64,000 bases of DNA from Martinezella tropici (GCF_008370325.1 NZ_VNIP01000010.1:359317-423316), one strand, 5' to 3'. Positions 31,959 to 40,189 are shown, counted from the stretch's first letter. Made by a program: numbers and translations. Notes: generated from the sequence alone by a model not told the origin.

Positions 31959-32900
31959 TTAATTCGCGGGCGGCGTCGGATTGGCAAGCGCCGGCGCCCC
32001 GGCATTGGGCGCTGAACCCGCGGGACTGTCGAAGTACTTGAAGAAGTCCGACTGGTTCGGCGGCAGGACAAGCGTCTTGCCACCCGAGGCAAGCGCCTTG
32101 TTGTAAGCGGCCATCGAGCGATAGAACTCATAGAAGTTCGGATCGCGCTTCGAGGCATCGGCGAAGATGCCGTTTCGCTCGGCTTCGCCCTCACCGCGCA
32201 GCACTTCGGAATCCTTCTGAGCGTCCGCAACGATCTCGACAACCTGGCGGTCCGCGATCGCGCGGCGCTTCTGGCCTTCTTCGTTACCGCGAGCGCGGAT
32301 GAGTTCGGCTTCCGCCAGACGCTCGGCCTTCATGCGGTCATAGGTCTGCTGCGACACTTCCTGGGTCAGGTCGGTGCGGCGGATGCGGACGTCCTCGATG
32401 TTGAGACCGAGCGATTCGGCATCGCGATGCAGATCGTTGCGCACTTCCGTCATCATCGAGGCGCGTTCATCGGAAAGCGCCGCTTCAAAGCCGCGCAGAC
32501 CGTAGACACGGCGCAATGCAGCGTCGAGGCGGGTTCTGAGGCGCGATTCCGCAGAATCGCGATCGCCGGAAACGGTCTCGCGGAACTTGCGTGCATCCAT
32601 GATCCTGTAGACGACGAAGGCATCGACTTCATAGAACTTGCCACCCGAGACTTGGACACGAATATTGTCCAGATCGAAGCGAAGCTCCTGCAGCTGCACA
32701 TACTGGACACGATCGGCATCCATGAAGGCGAAAGGCAGCTTGAAGTAGAGACCTGGTTCCGTCTTGACCTCGCGAATCTGGCCGAAGCGCAGGACGATCG
32801 CCTGTTCACGCGCATTGACCACGAACACCGACGAATAAACGAGCAGCAGCACTACCGCGAGCGCGATGAGAATGGCTGGCAAACGGCTGGACGTCATCAT
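31959..32900 (-). CDS. hflC: HflC, modulator of FtsH protease
   Basis: A 313-residue SPFH-domain protein with an N-terminal membrane anchor (LPAILIALAVVLLLVYSSVFVV) and a prohibitin-like body (EQAIVLRFGQIREVKTEPGLYFKLPF). A long coiled-coil region (MKAERLAEAELIRARGNEEGQKRRAIADR onward) precedes the conserved DPNFYEFYRSMAAYNKAL. With HflK it builds a cage around FtsH in the inner membrane. The start overlaps the hflK stop by 4 bp (ATGA). The tail is Pro/Ala-rich. Confidence 0.95.
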   Translation of the reverse strand: MMTSSRLPAILIALAVVLLLVYSSVFVVNAREQAIVLRFGQIREVKTEPGLYFKLPFAFMDADRVQYVQLQELRFDLDNIRVQVSGGKFYEVDAFVVYRIMDARKFRETVSGDRDSAESRLRTRLDAALRRVYGLRGFEAALSDERASMMTEVRNDLHRDAESLGLNIEDVRIRRTDLTQEVSQQTYDRMKAERLAEAELIRARGNEEGQKRRAIADRQVVEIVADAQKDSEVLRGEGEAERNGIFADASKRDPNFYEFYRSMAAYNKALASGGKTLVLPPNQSDFFKYFDSPAGSAPNAGAPALANPTPPAN

Positions 32901-34021
32901 TTGGCCTCCGGCTGAGTTGCAGCGGCGGGCTTGCCCGCCGGCGTCGTGGACTGCTTGCCGATGTCATTCAGCGGCAGGTAAGGCACGACGCCCTGCTTGT
33001 CGTCGATGATGATGCTGTTGGAATTGCCGATGACGGACTCCATGGTTTCGAGGAACAGACGCTTGCGCGTGACTTCCGGCGCCTTGACGTATTCGTCGTA
33101 GATCGAGATGAAGCGCTGCGCCTCACCCTGGGCTTCCTTCACAACGCGGTCCTTGTAGGCGGCTGCTTCTTCGCGGATCTGAGCCGCGCGACCGCGGGCC
33201 TGACCGAGCTTCTGGTTGGCGTATTGATTGGCCTCTTCCACCTGCTGGTCTTCATTCTGCTCGGCACGCTGCACTTCGTCGAAGGCGTCAGCCACTTCGC
33301 GCGGCGGCGAGACATCCTCGATCGGAATGGCGTTGATGGAGATGCCCGAACCATAGCGATCCATCGTATCCTGGATGATGCTCCTCACCTCGGTCGCGAT
33401 TTCCTGACGCTTGTCGCGATAGATATCCTGGGCAGGCCGGCGACCGACAACCTCGCGCATGGCGCTTTCGGCAACCTGCTGCAGCGTCTCGTCGGGGGTT
33501 TCGAGATTGAACAGATAGGATTGCGGGTTGGTCACCGTATAGAGAACCGAGAACTGCACATTGACGATGTTCTGATCGCCCGTCAGCATCAGGCCGGCAC
33601 TCGAACCGGCGGTTGAGCGGCCGCCGATGTTGCGCTGCTGCTCGGTCACCTTGACGAATTCGATGCGGTCCATCGGCCAGATGTGGAAGTGCAGGCCTGG
33701 CATCGAAACTTCTTCGCGCGGCTTGCCGAAGCGCAATTCTACGCCGCGCTCGTCCGGCTGCACCGTGTAGATGCACTGGATCAGCCAGAAAACGGCGATC
33801 ACTGCGATGATGATGAGGACGACGCCTGCATTGAAGCCACCTGGCACGAAACCTTTCAATCGGTCCTGACCGCGGCGAATGATATCCTCAAGGTCCGGAG
33901 GCCCTCCGTTGCCGCTTCCCCGCGGCCGGTTTGGTCCTTGCCCCCAAGGTCCCTGATTATTTCCGCCGCCACCGCCGCCCCATGGGCCACCGCCGCCGCC
34001 ATTCTGATTGCTCCAAGGCAT
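32897..34021 (-). CDS. hflK: HflK, modulator of FtsH protease
   Basis: A 374-residue partner of HflC. The first 45 residues are Gly/Asn/Pro-rich (MPWSNQNGGGGGPWGG start), the usual HflK leader. A membrane segment lies at about residues 68-88 (FNAGVVLIIIAVIAVFWLIQCI), followed by the SPFH domain (VQPDERGVELRFGKPREEVSMPGLHFHIWP) and a coiled coil (QYANQKLGQARGRAAQIREEAAAYKDRVVKEAQGEAQRF). ATG 34021 has GAGG upstream. folA lies 177 bp upstream on the same strand. Confidence 0.95.
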   Translation of the reverse strand: MPWSNQNGGGGGPWGGGGGGNNQGPWGQGPNRPRGSGNGGPPDLEDIIRRGQDRLKGFVPGGFNAGVVLIIIAVIAVFWLIQCIYTVQPDERGVELRFGKPREEVSMPGLHFHIWPMDRIEFVKVTEQQRNIGGRSTAGSSAGLMLTGDQNIVNVQFSVLYTVTNPQSYLFNLETPDETLQQVAESAMREVVGRRPAQDIYRDKRQEIATEVRSIIQDTMDRYGSGISINAIPIEDVSPPREVADAFDEVQRAEQNEDQQVEEANQYANQKLGQARGRAAQIREEAAAYKDRVVKEAQGEAQRFISIYDEYVKAPEVTRKRLFLETMESVIGNSNSIIIDDKQGVVPYLPLNDIGKQSTTPAGKPAAATQPEAK

Positions 34022-34198
34022 CAAAACCTCTTTGTTTGTTGACTCCCGATATCGCGCCGAACCCACGGAATTCTTGGCTCGAGATCCGCGGGTGGCAACG
34101 ATTGTTTCCCGTTATAGGTATCGAAGCACCTGCTTTCAACGAGACTTGAGGAAGTTGGCCGGATTCATTGGAAAATATTTGCTTTCCGGGGGCGGCTT

Positions 34199-34717
34199 TT
34201 ATGCCTTTCGCCTGAAATAGCTAACGAAACGCGTCGGATAAGTGTCCTTCTCGCCGGCCGGCACCGCAAGCTCACTTTCGGCTTGCCATATGGCGGGATC
34301 AATCGCTGGAAAGGCGGTGTCACCCTCGACATCCGCCTCCACATGGGTAATCAGCAAACGATCGGCCACACCGATCGCCTGTCGATAGATCTCACCGCCG
34401 CCAAGGATGCAGATTTCGTCGACATCGCTCTCTCGCGCTAAACGGGATGCTGCCTCGATTCCTTCCTCAAGCGAATGCACCACCGCTATCCCCTCAGCCG
34501 AGAAACCTGGGTCGCGGGTGATGACGATATTTGGCCGGCCGGGCAAGGGCCTGCCGATCGACTGGAACGTCTTGCGTCCCATGATAACAGGCTTACCCAG
34601 CGTCAATGCCTTGAAGCGCTTGAGATCGGATGACAATCGCCAGGGCATGTCGCCTTCGCGCCCGATAATGCCATTGCGCGATACGGCAACGACGATGGTC
34701 TTGATCGGCTGGGTCAT
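34199..34717 (-). CDS. folA: dihydrofolate reductase
   Basis: A 172-residue NADPH-dependent enzyme that regenerates tetrahydrofolate, needed after the thymidylate synthase reaction (thyA is 3.5 kb away). Family features: IVVAVSRNGIIGREGDMPWRLSSDLKRFK with the catalytic Asp31, KPVIMGRKTFQSIGRPLPGRPNIVITR, and ICILGGGEIYRQAI. ATG 34717 has GGGAGA upstream. Confidence 0.96.
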   Translation of the reverse strand: MTQPIKTIVVAVSRNGIIGREGDMPWRLSSDLKRFKALTLGKPVIMGRKTFQSIGRPLPGRPNIVITRDPGFSAEGIAVVHSLEEGIEAASRLARESDVDEICILGGGEIYRQAIGVADRLLITHVEADVEGDTAFPAIDPAIWQAESELAVPAGEKDTYPTRFVSYFRRKA

Positions 34718-34819
34718 GCGTCTCCCTCGGTCCATGTCACCGACACCAATCGAGTCGGCGCAGCGACTTTACATCAAGATGGCGACGATGGGAGATAGAA
34801 GACGCCTCGCGGCCCCGCA

Positions 34820-35656
34820 TCACCCCGCATTATTGAGCTTGTCGAGCCGGCCGGCCAGAAGACCTCCGTCTTCCCGATCGCTAGCCATCTTTCGATAGAG
34901 CCCGGCCATGCCCTTGAATATCAGCGCGGCGGGGTCGTCCTCGCCGAGGAAATCCGAAATCTCCTCCATCTCCGCGATCCAGCGATAGGCTTTAGGATAC
35001 ATGTCCGGAATACCATGTGCGAATTTCGCATCGAGATCCGGCAGGCTCTCCTGAAGCTCGCGTTTCAAGGCCGCATCGGCGCCGGAATGGATTGCGGCAA
35101 GCAACATGGCCGTGCCGAGACCGGTCACGCCCTTGTTGATGCCGGCGTAGCACATCTTCAAAGCCGAGGCAGCACCGAGCGGCCCGTCGATGCGGCGCAC
35201 CTGAAGTCCGTGCTCCACAAGCACGCCGCTATTGTTGGCGGTGTCGCCGCTCACATAGAGTTTCGGCCCCTTCTGGCCCGGCTTCGGCGGGCCGCCAATA
35301 ATGCAGCCGTCGAGAACCACGCCGCAGTCGCTGCCGAAGATCGCCGCTACCTCGGCCATGGTCTTCGGCGAGATCGCGTTGCAGTCTATGAACGTCGTCT
35401 TGCTGCCACTTCGGCGCAGTTCGATAGCGATCTGCCTGGCGACGGAAACGGCCTCTGCGGGCGGAACGATGGAAAGAATGAGACGCGACGCAGCGATAGC
35501 GGCGAGATTGACCGCCCCCATGCCGGCTGCTTTCGCGCGCTCGATGGTCGAAGCCGAACGACCCTCGAGATAGGTGACCACCCTCGCCCCATTCTCGACC
35601 AAACGCCGGCCAATGGCGCTCCCCATCGCGCCGGCACCGATGACTGCGATCTCCAA
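34820..35656 (-). CDS. NAD(P)-dependent oxidoreductase, 6-phosphogluconate/beta-hydroxyacid dehydrogenase type with DUF1932
   Basis: About 278 residues. The N-terminal Rossmann fold has GAGAMGSAIGRRLVENGARV; DGCIIGGPP and the conserved Lys in ALKMCYAGINKG mark the beta-hydroxyacid dehydrogenase fold, and the C-terminal part is the DUF1932 type. Substrate unknown. No ATG is available: TTG 35656 has AAGGAG 7 nt upstream and is preferred, and GTG 35677 is an alternative. The ribosome-binding region lies beside a 7-bp inverted repeat (35666-35684). Confidence 0.82.
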   Translation of the reverse strand: MEIAVIGAGAMGSAIGRRLVENGARVVTYLEGRSASTIERAKAAGMGAVNLAAIAASRLILSIVPPAEAVSVARQIAIELRRSGSKTTFIDCNAISPKTMAEVAAIFGSDCGVVLDGCIIGGPPKPGQKGPKLYVSGDTANNSGVLVEHGLQVRRIDGPLGAASALKMCYAGINKGVTGLGTAMLLAAIHSGADAALKRELQESLPDLDAKFAHGIPDMYPKAYRWIAEMEEISDFLGEDDPAALIFKGMAGLYRKMASDREDGGLLAGRLDKLNNAG

Positions 35657-35757
35657 GGTCAATCTCCTTCTCCGCACGAGAAGGCGGCAGCATATCGCCT
35701 ATCGCTCGGCGGGACGAGCGGAATGCCATTGAGTAACGCCAAGTTTAACGCCATCCC

Positions 35758-36324
35758 TCATGCGTTGCGAAGCACGAGGACGGCATAGATGCAGGGCTCT
35801 CCGCTTTCATTCTTGAAGACGCAGTCCGTCGGCGGGCCAAGCTCGAGGCAATCGCCTGCCGACATCGAGTGCTTCGCATCTCCTTCGATAAACGTCAGCC
35901 GCCCCTTAAGCACCCAGATGAGCTGCCGCATGAAGGCATAGGCCGACGCGGGCATCGGAACTTCCGCCCCAGCAGGCAATTCGATACGAACCAGATCCAG
36001 CGGCAGATCCGATTTTGGCGAGACATGCCGCCGCTCGTAACCCGTCTGCGGATCAACCCAGACGGGCTGCTCTTCCTTCCTGAGAAAGCGGCCCTGCTGC
36101 ATCTCGGCACGCGCCATCAAGGTCGACATGCTCAAGCTGAAGGCGCCGGAAAGCTTGCCGAGCAGCGTCGCCGTCGGGCTGCTCTCGCCGCGCTCAATCT
36201 TGTGGATCATGGCACGGGAAACGGCCGAGCGCTCCGCCAGCTCCGTCAGCGACCAGTTACGGTTCTCGCGTTCAATACGGATACGTGCGCCGATGCGCTT
36301 GTCGATATCATCAAGTTGGGACAT
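35758..36324 (-). CDS. XRE-family regulator with C-terminal cupin domain
   Basis: A 188-residue protein: an XRE helix-turn-helix (IGARIRIERENRNWSLTELAERSAVSRAMIHKIERGESSPTATLLGKLS, residues about 10-60) followed by a cupin barrel that would sense a small ligand (VRIELPAGAEVPMPASAYAFMRQLIWVLKGRLTFIEGDAKHSMSAGDCLELGP). Family members often control a neighbouring acetyltransferase or transporter. The divergent neighbours are a GNAT and a DMT transporter. ATG 36324 has no Shine-Dalgarno and sits right at the predicted transcription start, so the message may be leaderless. The open frame continues far upstream of this ATG, antisense to the GNAT gene, but that extension is not coding. Confidence 0.9.
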   Translation of the reverse strand: MSQLDDIDKRIGARIRIERENRNWSLTELAERSAVSRAMIHKIERGESSPTATLLGKLSGAFSLSMSTLMARAEMQQGRFLRKEEQPVWVDPQTGYERRHVSPKSDLPLDLVRIELPAGAEVPMPASAYAFMRQLIWVLKGRLTFIEGDAKHSMSAGDCLELGPPTDCVFKNESGEPCIYAVLVLRNA

Positions 36325-36331
36325 GCGTTTT

Positions 36332-36360
36332 ACTATAGTGGACTTTTGTCGGAGTGACAA
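36332..36360 (-). promoter_or_regulatory. promoter of the XRE-cupin gene, probably leaderless
   Basis: On the minus strand TTGTCA (36360-36355), a 17-nt spacer, then TATAGT (36337-36332). The start codon begins 8 nt after the -10 element. ACTATAGT at 36332-36339 is also a perfect 8-bp palindrome. Confidence 0.6.
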
Positions 36361-36525
36361 TCGACGCATATCGCCGGAAAAGTAGGACTCAAGAGTAGCT
36401 GTGTTTGCTCTCTGATACAGTTTTGTATTAACATAGTAGACAGATGCCGAAATCAGTGTATGACGGCATGAAAAAACAAGCGATACGGCCATCCATTTCG
36501 ATGGACGATGCCCACGGAGCCACCG

Positions 36526-37053
36526 ATGCAAATTCGCGATGCGAGAGACGAGGATCTTGCGGGAATAACCGCGATCTACAATGACGCCGTCGCCAATACC
36601 GCCGCGATCTGGAACGAGACACAGGTCGATATCGCCAACCGCCGCCAATGGCTGCAGGATCGGCATAAGCTCGGTTATCCGGTTCTGGTGGCGACAGACG
36701 ATCTCGGCGACGTCATCGGCTATGCCTCGTTTGGCGATTGGCGCGCCTTCGATGGCTATCGGCATACGGTCGAACACTCCGTCTATGTCCGCAACGATCA
36801 ATATCGCGGCGGCATCGGCAAGGCGCTCATGATCGAGCTGATCGAGCGCGCCCGGGCGATCGGCAAGCATGCGATGGTTGCGGGCATCGAGGCCGGCAAT
36901 GAGGCCTCGATCCGGCTGCACGAAAAGCTCGGCTTCCAGCAGGTCGGCCTTCTCCCGCAAGTCGGCACGAAGTTCGGGCGATGGCTCGATCTCGCCTTTC
37001 TGCAGCTCCTGCTCGATCAACGCACCGACCCCGATATCAAACCGGCAGCTTAA
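36526..37053 (+). CDS. GNAT acetyltransferase, phosphinothricin/methionine sulfone acetyltransferase-like
   Basis: A 175-residue GNAT of the Pat/MddA type: MQIRDARDEDLAGITAIYNDAVANTAAIWNE, then GYASFGDWRAFDGYRHTVEHSVYV, the acetyl-CoA loop NDQYRGGIGKALMIELIERAR, and NEASIRLHEKLGFQQVGLLPQVGTKFGRWLDL. Members acetylate phosphinothricin, methionine sulfone or similar amino acid analogues. ATG 36526 has GGAG upstream. The DMT transporter follows 12 bp later, and an XRE-cupin regulator is divergent. Confidence 0.9.
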   Translation: MQIRDARDEDLAGITAIYNDAVANTAAIWNETQVDIANRRQWLQDRHKLGYPVLVATDDLGDVIGYASFGDWRAFDGYRHTVEHSVYVRNDQYRGGIGKALMIELIERARAIGKHAMVAGIEAGNEASIRLHEKLGFQQVGLLPQVGTKFGRWLDLAFLQLLLDQRTDPDIKPAA

Positions 37054-37065
37054 GGCGCGAACACC

Positions 37066-37509
37066 ATGCCGATCACGGTGGCAACGCTCATTCTCGCCGG
37101 CATATCGCTGGTTCTACAAAACGCGCTGATGGTGCGGATCACCCAGTCGGTATCGACCGTACTTGTTACGCTCGTCATCAACTCCTCGGTCGGGCTGACG
37201 GCGCTGCTCGTGATCCTGATTTCCCGCAACGGTCTCGCCGGCCTTACGGAAGCGGCCGGTGCCATCAAGCCATGGGCCTTGCTGCCAGGCCTCCTTGGCT
37301 CCTTCTTTGTCTTTGCGGGCATACTCGGATATCAGCGCCTTGGCGCCGCCCCCACCATTGCCGTGCTGGTCGCCAGCCAGCTCCTGGCTGGCCTGGCATT
37401 CGACGCCGCCATCTCCGGGAAGACGATGGCCGGTTTCAGCATGTGGCAGCTTGTCGGAGCATTGCTACTTGTCAGTGGAGCCGTTCTCGTTGCCGGCCGA
37501 AACGCCTAA
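37066..37509 (+). CDS. DMT-family transporter, YdcZ type (DUF606)
   Basis: A 147-residue membrane protein with five hydrophobic segments, the single-repeat half-size form of the drug/metabolite superfamily that probably dimerises. It starts MPITVATLILAGISLVLQNA and ends LVGALLLVSGAVLVAGR as DUF606 proteins do. It is co-transcribed with the Pat-like GNAT (12-bp gap), so the pair may modify and export a toxic amino acid analogue. Its stop overlaps the stop of convergent thyA. Confidence 0.85.
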   Translation: MPITVATLILAGISLVLQNALMVRITQSVSTVLVTLVINSSVGLTALLVILISRNGLAGLTEAAGAIKPWALLPGLLGSFFVFAGILGYQRLGAAPTIAVLVASQLLAGLAFDAAISGKTMAGFSMWQLVGALLLVSGAVLVAGRNA

Positions 37510-38426
37510 ACCGCAACCTCGGCCGCGATCGCGGCGTGCGGCTCATAGCCGACAACCTCGAAATCCTCGATGTGATAGTCGTCGATGCTGTCGGGCCGGC
37601 GCAGCAGACGCAAGGTCGGGAACGGCTTCGGCTCGCGGCTGAGCTGTTCGCGGACGGCATCGAGATGATTGAGATAGAGGTGCACGTCGCCGCCAGACCA
37701 GACCAGCTCTCCCACATCCATATCGACCTGCTGCGCGACCATAGCCAACAAAACTGCCTGCTGACAGATATTGAAAGGATTGCCCAAGACCAGGTCGCAT
37801 GAGCGTTGGAACACCATGAGGCTAAGGCGCGGACGCATGCCGCCCTCGGCTGAGATGTTCGACACATGAAACTGATAGACCATATGGCAGGGATGCAGCG
37901 CCATGTCGGCAAGCTCTCCGACATTCCAGGCATGGAAAATCATCCGGCGGCTGCTGGGATTGGTCTTGAGGTCCTTGATGACCGCAGCGAGCTGGTCATG
38001 CACCCGGCCCTCGGCATCGCGCCATTGCCGCCATTGCTTGCCATAGACCGGGCCGAGATCGCCCCATTGAAGAGCGAAGGCCTCGTCCTCGAGAATCCGC
38101 TTCTCGAAAGCGACCTGATCGATATCCTCGCCCGTTGCCTTGCGATATTTCGCCAGCGGCCAGTCTGTCCAGATCCGCACATTCTCCTTCAGGAGATTGC
38201 GGATATTGGTGTCGCCGGTCAGAAACCAGAGCATTTCCTTGACGGCAAGTTTCCAGTAGACGCGCTTCGTCGTGAAGATCGGGATCTGTCCCTTAGAAAG
38301 GTCGAAGCGCATCATGGCGCCGAGGCCGCTCAAGGTACCCACGCCCGTACGGTCGATCCGGCGATCACCATGCTCGAGCAGGTGCTCCATCAGGTCGAGA
38401 TATTGATACTCCGGGTGACGAGCCAT
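37506..38426 (-). CDS. thyA: thymidylate synthase
   Basis: A 306-residue enzyme that methylates dUMP using methylene-tetrahydrofolate. The nucleophile is Cys180 in ALHPCHMVYQFHV; RTGVGTLSGLGAMMRFDLSKGQIPIFTTKRV at the N-terminus and RRMIFHAWN carry the phosphate-binding Arg residues; FNICQQAVLLAMVAQQ and GGDVHLYLNHLDAV complete the site. It is about 40 residues longer than E. coli ThyA, with the extra part between residues about 90 and 130, as in other long-form ThyA. It converges with the DMT gene. Confidence 0.96.
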   Translation of the reverse strand: MARHPEYQYLDLMEHLLEHGDRRIDRTGVGTLSGLGAMMRFDLSKGQIPIFTTKRVYWKLAVKEMLWFLTGDTNIRNLLKENVRIWTDWPLAKYRKATGEDIDQVAFEKRILEDEAFALQWGDLGPVYGKQWRQWRDAEGRVHDQLAAVIKDLKTNPSSRRMIFHAWNVGELADMALHPCHMVYQFHVSNISAEGGMRPRLSLMVFQRSCDLVLGNPFNICQQAVLLAMVAQQVDMDVGELVWSGGDVHLYLNHLDAVREQLSREPKPFPTLRLLRRPDSIDDYHIEDFEVVGYEPHAAIAAEVAV

Positions 38427-38659
38427 CTTCCGCTCCGAAATCGCTTGAATTTGCCGGCGGCACGGATGCCACCAGCGGCCGGTTGCCGCCGCGTCCGGCC
38501 GATTCCTTTCTTGCGATTTTAATGACAAGCCGGGACGAAACCAACCACCGCGAAACATAATTCAGCCAAATCTCGCGCCCGCAGACGCAAAGCGATGTTT
38601 CGGCGAAGCATTTATGACAAATGCCCTTCCCTTCGCTCGCGGAAAACACTATATCAGCC

Positions 38660-38992
38660 GTGCCGGTCTTCGGGCCGGCTATGGCGATAAATGAGCGGTG
38701 TAATAAACCTATTGGACCCGGGGGCGGTACCCGGCGCCTCCACCAAAAACCGGCCGGCAAGACTGGCGTCAGACCGGCTTTTGATGGGGGCGAAACAGGA
38801 TCGACAAGGGTGTAAAGATCGACTTTTCGCTCGGCATTGTACCGCCGTTATCGGGCTAAAATTGTAGTTGCAAACGACAACTATGCGGAAGCTCGTCTCG
38901 CTGCTTAATCGCGGTGTGACACTTCAAATAAAGTCCTAAGGGGTCGCACTCTTAGGCGGGGTTCGAAGGCACCTGGCAACAGAAGCCTTCAC
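38660..38992 (+). ncRNA. ssrA: transfer-messenger RNA, permuted two-piece alphaproteobacterial form
   Basis: The acceptor piece comes first and ends CGCCTCCACCA at 38735-38745. Its 3' acceptor strand pairs with GGGGGCG at 38786-38792, the 5' end of the coding piece, which continues with the conserved AACAGGATCGAC. A processed spacer (38746-38785) lies between. The tag frame at 38870-38908 reads ANDNYAEARLAA then TAA, with GCA as resume codon. A stem CCTAAG/CTTAGG (about 38936-38957) follows. Outer ends are approximate. The RNA rescues stalled ribosomes and adds the tag; SspB, encoded next, delivers tagged proteins to ClpXP. Confidence 0.9.
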
Positions 38993-39111
38993 CTTCTTCT
39001 CCAGTGCTATATTATAGATCGACAGGCGGTGACTCGCGCATAGGGCTTTTCCGGCGGCGTTCAGCGTGGCATAAGCCTATAAAAAACATGGCCAACGAAA
39101 GACAGGAAAGC

Positions 39112-39621
39112 ATGGGGCAGGATCATATCCGCTACGACATTTTGGCACAGGACGCCTTGCGTGGAGTCATCCGCAAGGTGTTGACCGAGGTCGGCGCCAC
39201 AGGTCGCCTGCCCGGTGACCATCATTTCTTCATTACTTTTCTGACAGGCGCTCCCGGCGTGCGCATCTCGCAGCACCTGAAGGCGAAGTATCCCGAGCAG
39301 ATGACCATCGTCATCCAGCATCAGTTCTGGGATCTGAAGATCACGGAAAGCCAGTTCGAGATCGGCCTCTCCTTCTCCGATGTTCCGGAAAAGCTGGTCG
39401 TCCCCTTCAATGCCATCCGCGGCTTCTACGATCCTTCCGTCAACTTCGAGCTGGAGTTCGACGTGCCGCTGGCCGATGAGGAGGAACTCTCCTCCAGCGA
39501 AATCACAGCCTATCCGGTGCCAGTCGAAGGCGAGGAAGCTCCGGCAGCGGCGGCCAAGGAAGGCGAAGAAAAGAAACCGGGATCGGTCGTCTCTCTCGAC
39601 GCGTTCCGCAAGAAGCAGTAG
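39112..39621 (+). CDS. sspB: SspB, ClpXP adaptor for ssrA-tagged proteins (alpha type)
   Basis: A 169-residue adaptor: the N-terminal folded domain (DHIRYDILAQDALRGVIRKVLTEV, HHFFITFLTGAPGVRISQHLKAKYPEQMTIVIQHQFWDL) binds the ssrA tag. An acidic, Ala-rich linker of about 40 residues leads to the C-terminal ClpX-binding peptide VVSLDAFRKKQ. ATG 39112 (MGQDHIRYDI) has AGGAAAG upstream; ATG 39088 is less likely. It sits right behind ssrA, so tag and adaptor are encoded together. A strong hairpin follows at 39630. Confidence 0.93.
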   Translation: MGQDHIRYDILAQDALRGVIRKVLTEVGATGRLPGDHHFFITFLTGAPGVRISQHLKAKYPEQMTIVIQHQFWDLKITESQFEIGLSFSDVPEKLVVPFNAIRGFYDPSVNFELEFDVPLADEEELSSSEITAYPVPVEGEEAPAAAAKEGEEKKPGSVVSLDAFRKKQ

Positions 39622-39629
39622 GTACAACC

Positions 39630-39651
39630 GGGGAGGCATTTGCCTCCCCTT
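39630..39651 (+). terminator. hairpin after sspB, weak terminator or processing site
   Basis: GGGGAGGC-ATTT-GCCTCCCC (39630-39649) is a perfect 8-bp stem with a 4-nt loop but only two T after it. It may only partly end transcription before the DUF4169 gene. Confidence 0.55.
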
Positions 39652-39670
39652 CGCATATCACGGGGGATCG

Positions 39671-39865
39671 ATGAGCGCCGAAATCGTCAATCTGCGTCAG
39701 TTTCGCAAGAAGCAGGCCCGTTCGGTCAAGGAAAAGCAGGCGGAGCAGAACCGCGTCACCTTCGGGCGGACCAAGGCCGAAAAAAGCCTGACAAAAGCAC
39801 TCAACGAGAAGAGCGTGAAAACGCACGAAGCAGGCCGAATCGAGACGACGGAGAGCGAAGACTAG
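39671..39865 (+). CDS. small DUF4169-family protein with SspB-tail-like N-terminus
   Basis: A 64-residue basic protein. Residues 5-15 read IVNLRQFRKKQ, matching the SspB C-terminal tail VVSLDAFRKKQ at 7 of 11 positions, including FRKKQ. The rest is charged and helical (ARSVKEKQAEQNRVTFGRTKAEKSLTKALNEKSV), as in DUF4169 proteins, whose function is unknown. It starts 49 bp after the sspB stop on the same strand. The shared peptide suggests it may also bind the ClpX N-domain; this is inference. Confidence 0.82.
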   Translation: MSAEIVNLRQFRKKQARSVKEKQAEQNRVTFGRTKAEKSLTKALNEKSVKTHEAGRIETTESED

Positions 39866-39970
39866 TTTTGGTCTCGAGATAAAAAACTTCAGAAATCAGT
39901 TGCTTACTTCCGCATTTTGAATCACTTTCAGACACTATCCCACCATTTCCGATTTTTGATCGATCCGCCG

Positions 39971-40183
39971 ATGATCCGCAAACATTCCGCGACGCTGCAT
40001 GGCCATCGCACAAGCTTTTCCCTGGAAGATGCCTTCTGGACAGAACTGAAGGCCATCGCCAATACGCGCGGCACCTCGCTCGCGGCACTGATCTCCGAAA
40101 TCGATGACGGCCGCGAGGCTGGCAGCAATCTCTCTTCCGCACTCCGCCTCTATGTCCTTAAATGGCTGAAGGATCGCCGCTAG
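39971..40183 (+). CDS. ribbon-helix-helix domain protein (RHH_4)
   Basis: A 70-residue protein of the RHH_4 family: the SATLHGHRTSFSLEDAFWTELKAIANTRGTSLAALISEIDDGR segment forms the predicted DNA-binding fold, and NLSSALRLYVLKWLKDR is the conserved end. These small proteins are widespread in Alphaproteobacteria; the function is not established, and DNA binding is likely. It lies 105 bp after the DUF4169 gene on the same strand. A dispersed repeat lies beyond the stop. Confidence 0.82.
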   Translation: MIRKHSATLHGHRTSFSLEDAFWTELKAIANTRGTSLAALISEIDDGREAGSNLSSALRLYVLKWLKDRR

Positions 40184-40189
40184 AGCATA

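Noticed and set aside
31778..32242. 154-codon minus-strand frame over the end of hflC
   Set aside because: It overlaps hflC in another frame; its Arg/Ser-rich translation is an out-of-frame shadow.
36325..37020. Long N-terminal extension of the XRE-cupin frame
   Set aside because: It is antisense to a clear GNAT gene. The domain begins at ATG 36324, where a promoter also sits.
38950..38985. GGTTCGAA box resembling a tRNA T-loop
   Set aside because: No acceptor or anticodon stem can be built around it; it falls inside the 3' part of the tmRNA coding piece.
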